From Gemmatimonadota bacterium (GTDB lineage: Bacteria; Gemmatimonadota; Gemmatimonadetes; Gemmatimonadales; Gemmatimonadaceae), in the NCBI GenBank assembly GCA_003171215.1, contig PMYN01000150.1:1-35914 (forward strand): DNA of 35,914 bases. Reading direction: 5' to 3'. The notes under the pieces are model-generated. The model searched no databases, was not told the DNA's origin, and saw only the letters and a program-made list of their open reading frames with translations. This document shows, one piece after another, positions 29,331-35,914 of the stretch. Within the stretch, counting starts at the first letter, position 1. Each line of letters starts with the position of its first letter. The position numbers and the translations under genes were made by a program.

Positions 29331-30245
29331 ATGATGTCGAAATTCAGCGTGCTCGTTCGATCGGCCGAAATCCTGAAGCATTCGGCTTCGGCGATCGTGA
29401 AACGTCCAGGCCCCTTCGCGCTGCGCGTGCTCAAGGGCTTCAAGGCGAACCAGGGACTCCTGCTCGCCGGCGCCGTCGCGTACTACACGCTCCTCTCGCT
29501 GATCCCGCTGCTCATCCTGCTGCTGATCGTGCTGTCGCACGTCATCGACGAGGCGAGTCTGCTCTCGACGCTCAGCGAGTACCTCGAGTTCATCGCGCCC
29601 GGCGCCGGCGCCGCGATCGTCGATAATCTGCGCGTGGTGCTGGCCAACCGCGGTGTGGTCGGAGGCGTGGTGACGATCACCATGCTCCTCTCGAGCGCGC
29701 TCGCGTTCGCCGTGCTCGAGAACTCGATGTCGGTGATCTTCTACCATCGCGTCAAGGCGCAGCGCCGGCGATTCATCGTCTCGGCGGTGCTCCCCTACAC
29801 GTTCATCCTGTCGCTTGGCATTGGCCTGCTGATCATGACGATCGTGTCGGGAAAGCTCGCGGTGCTGGCCGCGCACAACCTCCTGCTCTCCACCTATCTC
29901 CTGTATTTCATGGGCGTCCTGGGCGAGATCCTGGTGCTGACGGCGATCTATCACGTGATGCCCGTAGGCCGGCTGTCGTGGCGGCACGCGCTCATCGGCG
30001 GAGTGACGGCGGCGGTGCTCTGGGAGATCTCGCGACACGTGCTGCTGTGGTACTACGGCTCGATCTCGCACATGCACGAGGTCTACGGCTCGCTCACCAC
30101 GGCGATCGTCGTGCTCCTGAGCGTCGAGGTCGCCGCGATCGTGCTGCTGCTGGGGGCGCAGGTGATCGCCGAGTACGAGCGGGTGCTGCTGGAGCCGGTG
30201 GAGACGCCGCCGAGACCGATGACGACGGCTCCGAAGACCGTCTAG
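29331..30245 (+). CDS. YihY/virulence factor BrkB family membrane protein
   Basis: A 304-residue inner-membrane protein with six main hydrophobic segments. Family landmarks are the early NQGLLLAGAVAYYTLLSLIPLLILLL (about residues 44-68), a middle ENSMSVIFYHRV, the LSLGIGLLIMTIVSGK helix, YHVMPVGRLSWRHALIGGVTAAVLWEI and the late YYGSISHMHEVYGSLTTAIVVLLSVEVAAIVLLLGAQV. The motif YGSL..(A/V)I..LLW/S is a hallmark. Function is unresolved; the old ribonuclease BN name does not apply. ATG 29331 or 29334 gives the usual short basic N-terminus; an upstream TTG at 29319 is less likely. It stands alone between a divergent lipoprotein gene and a convergent response regulator. Confidence 0.9.
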   Translation: MMSKFSVLVRSAEILKHSASAIVKRPGPFALRVLKGFKANQGLLLAGAVAYYTLLSLIPLLILLLIVLSHVIDEASLLSTLSEYLEFIAPGAGAAIVDNLRVVLANRGVVGGVVTITMLLSSALAFAVLENSMSVIFYHRVKAQRRRFIVSAVLPYTFILSLGIGLLIMTIVSGKLAVLAAHNLLLSTYLLYFMGVLGEILVLTAIYHVMPVGRLSWRHALIGGVTAAVLWEISRHVLLWYYGSISHMHEVYGSLTTAIVVLLSVEVAAIVLLLGAQVIAEYERVLLEPVETPPRPMTTAPKTV

Positions 30246-30268
30246 CGCCAGCCCCCTTCGGTGGAGTG

Positions 30269-30299
30269 CCAGCCGCGATCTTCGTGCAAACGCGGCTGG
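30269..30299. terminator. Possible hairpin terminator between convergent genes
   Basis: A perfect 9-bp stem, CCAGCCGCG 30269-30277 with CGCGGCTGG 30291-30299, lies 24 nt after the YihY/BrkB stop. There is no T tract. Nothing else is recognisable in the 193-nt gap. Confidence 0.4.
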
Positions 30300-30438
30300 A
30301 GAATGAGTGCGGCGCGCCCCGGCAACCGGCCATCACACGATCGGACTACGCCCAGCGCCACCACCAATTCGTCCCATCGCGCGATGGTTTTCCGCCGCGA
30401 GGACCGGCAGGTTCCTATCGACGCGATATTGCCCTAAG

Positions 30439-31080
30439 TCACGCGTCGGCGCCGCGGTGCGAGAACGCGGCGATCTGCAACCGCGTGTGGAGAGTGAGTT
30501 TCTCCATGACGTTCCGTACGTGACTCTTCACAGTGTGGGTGGCGATGTTCAGCCGCGACGCGATCTCCTTGTTGCTCAACCCTTCGCCGATGAGGCCGAC
30601 CACCTCCCTCTCGCGTGTGGTCATTCTCACGGAGTCGATGGCCATCGCCCGGCTCTTTACGACGGCCTCCTTCGCGATTTGCGAGAAGAGCGACGAGGTC
30701 ATTGCGGGCGGCAGCACGCGTTCACCGTCGGCGACCGATCGAATGGTGCCGACGAGATCCTCGAACGTCGCGTCCTTGAGTATGAAGCCGGACACGCCTG
30801 CGTTCACGAAATCGACGATGTCCTCGTGCACGGGGAGCAGGTCCATGATGATCACCTTGGACTCCGGATGCTCCCGCTTCACCATCTCGGCGACGCTCAC
30901 GCTGTCGTCGTCCCAGAGCCCGACGTCCAGCAGAATCACCTGGGGATTGGCGTCTCTCAACAGGGCAGGGTCGCCGCCGGACGCGGTGGCCACGACCCTG
31001 AAATCCTCGGTCTGGTTTAGCAGGGCCGCGAGGCCTTCGCGGACCATGCGATTGTCTTCGATGAGCGCGACTGAGATCAT
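30439..31080 (-). CDS. NarL/FixJ-type response regulator (orphan)
   Basis: A 213-residue two-domain regulator. The receiver domain (1-120) has E8-D9 in ALIEDNRMVREGLAALL, the phospho-acceptor D52 in VILLDVGLWDDDS and K102 in GFILKDATFEDLV. The conserved Ser/Thr of the switch position after beta-4 is replaced: the strand reads KVIIMDLLPVHEDI, with Asp at about residue 80. The DNA-binding LuxR-type helix-turn-helix is at about 150-210 (MTTREREVVGLIGEGLSNKEIASRL, ATHTVKSHVRNVMEKL). No histidine kinase gene is in the window. It is divergent from the ABC exporter remnant at 31236, which it may once have controlled. Confidence 0.93.
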   Translation of the reverse strand: MISVALIEDNRMVREGLAALLNQTEDFRVVATASGGDPALLRDANPQVILLDVGLWDDDSVSVAEMVKREHPESKVIIMDLLPVHEDIVDFVNAGVSGFILKDATFEDLVGTIRSVADGERVLPPAMTSSLFSQIAKEAVVKSRAMAIDSVRMTTREREVVGLIGEGLSNKEIASRLNIATHTVKSHVRNVMEKLTLHTRLQIAAFSHRGADA

Positions 31081-31235
31081 GCTCGTCCAGATCCTCCGCT
31101 CGGTGGAGCCCGGGGGAAGCCCGGGACATGCCCACCGCGATATTTGGCGGCGTTTTGGAAGGTACCTCCTGAGTTAAGGAAGCACCAGTAATCGGCCTTC
31201 CGGCGTGAGGGCTTTCGGCGACACGTTCATGCCAT

Positions 31236-32193
31236 ATGAGCGATCCGCCCGCCCCTCCCGCACCACCGGAGGCGAAGCGGAAGAAGCGCGCCGAGCGGCG
31301 CCGGTACGTGCGCGAGTACCTGCGCTGGCTCCTTCCGCATCGCCAAGCGGTTGGCGGCTTCATGCTGCTCGCGCTGGCCGTCGCGGGATTGCAGATGATC
31401 GAGCCGCTGTTCCAGCGCAACATCGTGGACAAGGTGTTGCTGAACACGACGCTCGACTACACGGCGCGGATCACCAGGCTGAATCTGACGGGCGCGGTTT
31501 TCGTGGGCGTGATCGTCGCGTCGAACCTCGTCGGCGCGTGGAAGGACTACCGGCAGCGCCTGCTCAACACGCGCGTGATGCTGTCGCTTCGGCGCGAGCT
31601 GTTCGATCGCCTGCTCAACCTCCCGCTCCCGCAGCTCTGGGAAAGGAAGACGGGCGGAATTCTCTCGCGATCGTGCCGGGGATCATGTTCATCAGCTTCG
31701 TCCAGGCGAAGCGCATCAGGCCGATCTACCGCTCGCTGCGCAAGGAACTGTTCGCGCAGCGTCGTGAAATGGCGATCTGGACGTCGTGGGGACTGCTGAT
31801 ACGGTTGCGGATCTCGTCGCGCGATTCCACGACCCGACCAAGGGGCGCATCATGCTCAACGGCACCGACATCCGCGACTTGCCATTGCGCGCGCGATCCT
31901 GAAGGCGCCACAAATTCTCGTCCTTGATGAAGCCACCAGCAATCTCGACACGGAGAGCGAGCGGCTCATCCAGGCGTCGATGGCGGGGCTCCTCGCCGGC
32001 CGCACGACGGTCGTGATCGCGCACCGGCTCTCGACGGTGCGTCGCGCCGACCTCATTCTATTATATGGACGACGGACGCGTGATCGAACGCGGCGCTCAC
32101 TCGGAACTGATGGCGACACGTGGCGTGTACCACGCCATGGTGATGCGCCGGATGGAGTCGCACACCGACGACGACGAGGCCGTGCTGCGGTGA
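31236..32193 (+). pseudogene. ABC exporter (fused permease-ATPase) remnant with several internal deletions
   Basis: Recognisable pieces of one ABC exporter occur in the correct order but in different frames. Frame 1 (31236-31668) has a basic N-terminus, TM1 (GGFMLLALAVAGLQMIEPLF), TM2 and RRELFDRLLNLPLPQLWERKTGGILSR. Then VPGIMFISFVQAKRIRPIYRS, then LRKELFAQRREMAIWTSWGLL, then [23 protein letters not shown], then [22 protein letters not shown] with the Walker B and H-loop ([18 protein letters not shown]), and after another frame change [15 protein letters not shown] to the TGA at 32191-32193. Missing are much of the TM domain, Walker A, the Q loop and the LSGGQ signature. At 958 bp against about 1.8 kb for intact relatives, it cannot make a working transporter. 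Four deletions and one small frameshift are needed. Confidence 0.9.
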
Positions 32194-32218
32194 CGAACGA
32201 CTCAGGCGAGGCGCCCGA

Positions 32219-32266
32219 TTTCTGTCAGGGTTTCCCCCTCAACAATCAAGCTTAACCTGACAGAAA
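32219..32266. promoter_or_regulatory. Perfect 11-bp inverted repeat upstream of korA
   Basis: TTTCTGTCAGG 32219-32229 and CCTGACAGAAA 32256-32266, separated by 26 nt, lie 34 nt before the korA ATG. It could be a regulator binding site or an RNA hairpin ending transcripts from the ABC remnant. There is no T tract after the right arm, so I lean to a regulatory site. Confidence 0.55.
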
Positions 32267-32299
32267 CTGGGTACCTGCGCTGGCGAAATTGATCGTCAA

Positions 32300-34234
32300 A
32301 TGCACACTGAAACCGAAGCGAGGCCTACCGGCGAAGCCGGCGCGGCCGGCGCGGCGCGGCGGAAGTTGCTCTCCGTCGCCGAACATACGATAGAGATCGT
32401 TTCGGACGCTGGCGAAGGCGCGCAGAAATGCGGCCAGATCTTCGGCGCCGTTTCGGCCAAGATGGGCAACGGCGTCTGGACGGTCGAGATCATCCCGGCC
32501 GAAATCCAGCCCCCTCCGCGCGTCCCTGAAGGTGCGAGCGGTTATCGCATCCGGATCGGCTCGCAACCCGTCACCAACTGGGGCGATGCGACGACGCTCG
32601 CGGTCGCGTTCAACGAGCAGGTCCTGCTCGCCAGGCATCGTCTCGACGCGCTGGCGCCCGACGCGGTGTTGCTCGTCGAGAACAAGTGGGCGACCGACGA
32701 GGACCCCGACATCCGCGCGGCGTGGGAGAGCGCGATGTCCGAACTGTCCGGACGCGAGTACCGGATCGTCCCGGTCCCGATGGAAGAGCAGTGCCTGACG
32801 CTCGTGGACAATCCGCGCAAGGGCAAGAACATGTTCGCGCTCGGGATGCTTGCCTGCATCTACGATCGCGACATGGACCGGGTCCGCGAGCAGATCGCCT
32901 ACGCCTTCCGAAAGAAGAGTGAAGAGATCTACCGCTCGAACGTCGCCCTGCTGGAACTGGGATACGCGTGGGCCGGCGAGCACCTCGACTTCCGGATCGA
33001 GGTCGAACCGGCGCCGTCGAGCGGCGCGCTGGTGGTGATGAACGGCAACGAAGCGCTCGGTCTCGGCGCGATCGCCTCGGGGATGGAGTTGTGCGCGATG
33101 TACCCCATCACCCCGGCGACATCGGTGTCGCACTATCTGAGCGAGGTGTTCGAGCGCTTCGGCGGGATCGTCCATCAGGCCGAGGACGAGATCGCCGCAG
33201 TCGGCGTCGCCATCGGTGCGTCGTACGCCGGCAAAGTCGCCTTCACCATCACGTCGGGCCCGGGACTCGCGCTGAAGACGGAGTTCCTGGGACTGGCGGT
33301 GATGACCGAGATGCCGCTGGTGGTCGTCAACGTGCAGCGCGGCGGTCCGAGCACGGGCCTGCCGACGAAGGTCGAGCAGTCGGATCTGCTCGCCGCGCTG
33401 TTCGGCCAGACGGGCGATGCGCCTCATGTGATCATCGCGCCGGCCACGATCGAAGAGTGCTTCCATGTGATGGTGACGGCCCGGCGGATCGCAGAAGCGT
33501 TTCGCACCGTCGTGATCGTGCTTTCCGACGCCAACCTGGCAACGGGCGTGACGCCGTTCGCCCGACCCAAGCCCGAGGTGCGCTGGCAGGCCGAACCACT
33601 CGATCTCGCCCCGGTACCGGATGGGCAAAAGGCGTATCAGTGGGATCCGCGGACCGGCCTCTCTCCGCGCGTGATTCCGGGGCAGCCGGGCGGGATGTAC
33701 ACGGTCACGGGCCTCTCGCACGACGAGGGGAGCAAAGTGGCTTATAGCTCCGGCGTGCATCAGCACTCGTCGGCGATGCGCAGCCGGAAGCTCGCGGTGC
33801 TGCAGTCGCTCCTGTCGCCGCCGCCGGTCTACGGCGAGTCGAAGGGCGATCTCCTCGTCGTCGGATGGGGGAGCACCAAGGGCGCGATCGAGGAAGCGGT
33901 GGACCGCGCGCGCGCCGACGGGCTGCAGGTGTCGTCGACGCACCTGCGCTTCCTCTCGCCGCTCGAGCCGGGCCTCAAGAAGATCTTCAAGCGCTTCCGC
34001 AAGGTGATGACGGTCGAGATCAACTACAGCGATGAACCTGGCGAACCGTTCATCACCGACGAGAACCGGCGGCGCGGCCAGCTGAGCTTGCTGCTGCGCT
34101 CCGCCACGCTCGTGGATGTCGACTGCTGGACGCGCGTGCCGGGTGAGCCGCTGCGCCCCGGGTCGATCGTCGAGGCCATCCGCAGCCAATTGCACCACTT
34201 GCACCACTCGCCGCGCGGAGGCAACCAGTCATGA
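32300..34234 (+). CDS. korA: 2-oxoacid:acceptor oxidoreductase, fused gamma-alpha subunit
   Basis: A 644-residue subunit of a thiamine-diphosphate 2-oxoacid:ferredoxin oxidoreductase, most like the 2-oxoglutarate type. The N-terminal third is the gamma domain (IVSDAGEGAQKCGQIFGAVSA near 33, VEIIPAEIQPPPRVPEG, IRIGSQPVTNWGD). The alpha domain begins near 245 (ALVVMNGNEALGLGAIASGMELCAMYPITPAT, the YPITP motif). It continues with HQAEDEIAAVGVAIGASYAG, FTITSGPGLALKTEFLGLAVMTEMPLV-type and NVQRGGPSTGLPTK, and ends in a transketolase-C-like domain (LLVVGWGSTKGAIEEAV). It oxidatively decarboxylates the 2-oxoacid to acyl-CoA, passing electrons to ferredoxin. The stop overlaps the korB start by 4 nt (ATGA). 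Confidence 0.95.
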   Translation: MHTETEARPTGEAGAAGAARRKLLSVAEHTIEIVSDAGEGAQKCGQIFGAVSAKMGNGVWTVEIIPAEIQPPPRVPEGASGYRIRIGSQPVTNWGDATTLAVAFNEQVLLARHRLDALAPDAVLLVENKWATDEDPDIRAAWESAMSELSGREYRIVPVPMEEQCLTLVDNPRKGKNMFALGMLACIYDRDMDRVREQIAYAFRKKSEEIYRSNVALLELGYAWAGEHLDFRIEVEPAPSSGALVVMNGNEALGLGAIASGMELCAMYPITPATSVSHYLSEVFERFGGIVHQAEDEIAAVGVAIGASYAGKVAFTITSGPGLALKTEFLGLAVMTEMPLVVVNVQRGGPSTGLPTKVEQSDLLAALFGQTGDAPHVIIAPATIEECFHVMVTARRIAEAFRTVVIVLSDANLATGVTPFARPKPEVRWQAEPLDLAPVPDGQKAYQWDPRTGLSPRVIPGQPGGMYTVTGLSHDEGSKVAYSSGVHQHSSAMRSRKLAVLQSLLSPPPVYGESKGDLLVVGWGSTKGAIEEAVDRARADGLQVSSTHLRFLSPLEPGLKKIFKRFRKVMTVEINYSDEPGEPFITDENRRRGQLSLLLRSATLVDVDCWTRVPGEPLRPGSIVEAIRSQLHHLHHSPRGGNQS

Positions 34235-35187
34235 CGGCGCACAGCGTGCACCTCCCCGTGCTCGAGTTGAACCTGGAGGATTACGAATACGAGATGAGCG
34301 ATTACGAGGGGGCGCGGGCCCGCTGGTGTCCGGGCTGCGGCGACCACTCGATCCTCACCGCGGTCCAGCGCCTGCTCGCGGCCGAACAGCTCGCGCCGGA
34401 GAACACGGTGTTCGTCTCCGGCATCGGCTGCTCGAGCCGGTTTCCGCACTACCTGAAGACGTATGGGTTCCACGGCATTCACGGTCGCGCGCTTCCCATC
34501 GCGACTGGAATCCGGCTGCACCGGCCGGACCTCACGGTATTCGTGGTGATGGGTGACGGCGATTGCACGTCGATCGGCGCCGGCCATTGGGTGCACGCCC
34601 TGCGGTACAACCTCGACCTCGTGGTCATGCTGCTGGACAATGGCATCTACGGGCTGACGAAGCAGCAGACGTCACCGACCACGCCGCAGGGCTTTCGCAG
34701 CAACACCCAGCCGCGCGGCAGCTGGCTTCCCGCACTGAACCCGCTGCAGGTCGCGCTTGGCGTCACGAACACATCGTTCGTCGCCCAGACCGCCGAGTGG
34801 GTTCCGGCGCACCTGTACGCGACGCTCCGCGCCGCGCGGCAGCACCGGGGGCTCAGCTTCGTGCGGATCCTGCAGCGCTGTCCCGTCTACTCGAGCGCGG
34901 TCTACCTCGAGGCGGTGCAGAAGCCTTCGAACATCAACATGCTCGTGCACGACGACGGCGTGGTGGTGCACGAGCTCGACAAGATCTACACGAACCAGGT
35001 TGCGCACGACCCGCACGATCTCGACGCGGCGCGGCGGATCGCCGGCGCCACGGATCGCGTGAACCTCGGCGTGCTGTTCCGTGACGGCTCGAAGCCGCGT
35101 TACGAAGAGACGCGGCGCGTGCCGCCGCGCACGCAGGCCGAACGGGTGGCACTCATCGACGCGGAGCTCGACCGATATGCCATCTGA
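34231..35187 (+). CDS. korB: 2-oxoacid:acceptor oxidoreductase, beta subunit
   Basis: A 318-residue ThDP-binding partner of KorA. It shows RWCPGCGDHSIL (about residues 31-42, with two of the cysteines used for the Fe-S cluster) and SGIGCSSRFPHYL (a further cysteine). The pyrophosphate/Mg motif is VMGDGDCTSIGAGHWVHALRYNLDL, and LLDNGIYGLTKQQTSPTTPQG is the Kor-type substrate loop. A final cysteine in ILQRCPVYSS completes the four expected ligands. There is no separate ferredoxin-like delta subunit gene, as is usual for two-subunit Kor enzymes. The ATG at 34231 overlaps the korA stop, and the stop overlaps the next open frame by 11 nt. Such enzymes support an oxygen-tolerant or alternative TCA-cycle step; the exact 2-oxoacid is inferred. 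Confidence 0.95.
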   Translation: MTAHSVHLPVLELNLEDYEYEMSDYEGARARWCPGCGDHSILTAVQRLLAAEQLAPENTVFVSGIGCSSRFPHYLKTYGFHGIHGRALPIATGIRLHRPDLTVFVVMGDGDCTSIGAGHWVHALRYNLDLVVMLLDNGIYGLTKQQTSPTTPQGFRSNTQPRGSWLPALNPLQVALGVTNTSFVAQTAEWVPAHLYATLRAARQHRGLSFVRILQRCPVYSSAVYLEAVQKPSNINMLVHDDGVVVHELDKIYTNQVAHDPHDLDAARRIAGATDRVNLGVLFRDGSKPRYEETRRVPPRTQAERVALIDAELDRYAI

Positions 35188-35914
35188 TCCCCGCACCGCG
35201 CTGGCGATTGCGGCGCTCGCCCAGCCGATCGCCGAGTTCCGCGCACTCGTGCAGGGCGCCCTCACGCAGGCGGACGCCTTCCTCGCCGCGCAGGGTGCGA
35301 CGCTCGACGATCAAGCCGAGCGGGCGCGCGCGGAACTCGGCGCATTCGCCGACATGCGCATCGATGCGGCGGCGTTCGCGTCGCTGTTCCCGAAGGCTCG
35401 ACGCGTCGACGCCGACGCGCTCGACGCGTTGCGCCGCGCGGCCGCGGTGCTGCGCCTCGTGGGTGCCCGTGGCGACGGTCTCTTCAGGATAGCGGTGCCG
35501 TCCGGCGCGCGACTCGGCATCGCCGTGAACGCGGCGCTGGGCGGAGCGGGCCGGGCGTTCGGCGCGGTGATGCTGTCGGAAGTCGTGCGCGGCGGGCGGT
35601 ATCACGCGGCGCAGCACGACCGGCTCCTCGACGAGGTCGAGTTTCTCGCCTGGAGCAAGGTGGAACGACGCTTCGCTCCGCCCCTCGTCATCGAGGTGGA
35701 TGGGGCCGACTTCCACGCCGGCGCGCTCACCGACTTCGCCGACGGGCGGGAAAAGCTGGTGCTCGTGGTGCGCGGCCCCTGCGGGCCTGCGCCACTCGCA
35801 CGATGCATCACTCCCGGGACGCTCGTGCTGCAAACCACCGACGGCTCCGGACTGGATCGCGTTGCGTCGTTCGACGGCCCGGCCATCGCGGCGATGCTGC
35901 CCGAGGGTGCGGCG
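35177..35914 (+). CDS. Protein of unknown function, third gene of the kor operon (partial, runs off the window)
   Basis: An open frame of 246 codons from ATG 35177 to the right edge without a stop; I read it through codon by codon. It begins MPSDPRTALAIAALAQPIAEF, overlaps the end of korB by 11 nt, and keeps strong third-position GC, so it looks genuine. The first 110 residues are mostly helical and Ala-rich (ALVQGALTQADAFLAAQG, DDQAERARAELGAFADM). A beta-rich part follows (GLFRIAVPSGARLGIAVNAALG, EVDGADFHAGALTDFADGREKLVLVVRG, TPGTLVLQTTDGSGLDRVASF). I do not recognise a family. Its position suggests a partner or assembly role for the 2-oxoacid oxidoreductase, or simply shared expression. Confidence 0.75.
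   Translation, partial: MPSDPRTALAIAALAQPIAEFRALVQGALTQADAFLAAQGATLDDQAERARAELGAFADMRIDAAAFASLFPKARRVDADALDALRRAAAVLRLVGARGDGLFRIAVPSGARLGIAVNAALGGAGRAFGAVMLSEVVRGGRYHAAQHDRLLDEVEFLAWSKVERRFAPPLVIEVDGADFHAGALTDFADGREKLVLVVRGPCGPAPLARCITPGTLVLQTTDGSGLDRVASFDGPAIAAMLPEGAA

Noticed and set aside
32252-34207. A 651-codon minus-strand frame opposite korA
   Set aside because: It is an exact antisense shadow of a well-conserved enzyme, a normal effect of high third-position GC.

Overview
The window is high-GC bacterial chromosome from a Gram-negative, probably aerobic organism. It carries a SURF1 end, many signal-peptide and lipoprotein genes, a FecR-type anti-sigma factor, an STN/carboxypeptidase-regulatory protein, a DUF1800 protein and a KorAB pair. 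This mix, with GTG starts and very tight gene overlaps, is most like Gemmatimonadota. That assignment is inference from gene style, not from a marker gene.

Layout. 1-5567: end of a SURF1 gene, an acyl-CoA dehydrogenase, a convergent EamA transporter, then a two-gene unit of a 3-hydroxyisobutyrate dehydrogenase-like enzyme and a class V aminotransferase. 5568-12251: a giant palindromic repeat block, a secreted DUF4015 glycosidase-like protein, a three-gene unit (lipoprotein, hotdog thioesterase, DUF2203) convergently overlapping RNase Z, a threonine dehydratase, tRNA-Ala(CGC) with a near-consensus promoter, and a DinB/YfiT protein. 12325-18791: a DUF1800 lipoprotein, tRNA-Gln(CTG) whose 3' end and terminator are duplicated about 0.8 kb downstream around a single membrane-protein gene (a mini-island), a membrane protein coupled to a MetX-like hydrolase, and a secreted CocE/NonD hydrolase. 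18861-29163: a lipoprotein-rich region on the minus strand. Its core is a seven-gene operon read from 26934 down to 19368: ECF sigma factor, FecR anti-sigma, STN protein without a TonB barrel, a secreted DUF5683-like protein, and three tandem Ig-like lipoproteins. Every junction after the sigma gene overlaps by 1-4 nt. Two paralogous small lipoproteins lie outside the operon on either side, and a perfect 184-bp copy of one operon gene lies upstream of the sigma gene. 29331-35914: a YihY/BrkB membrane protein, an orphan NarL-type response regulator, an ABC exporter wrecked by several internal deletions, and a korA-korB-unknown operon.

The best candidate for an undescribed system is the sigma/FecR/STN/lipoprotein operon. 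It resembles a FecIRA cell-surface signalling cascade in which the TonB receptor is replaced by a barrel-less STN protein and a family of duplicated, centrally variable lipoproteins. The second theme is palindromic repeats: at least four unrelated intergenic families, each able to fold into a long, nearly perfect hairpin, and one of them has run into the 3' end of a coding sequence.
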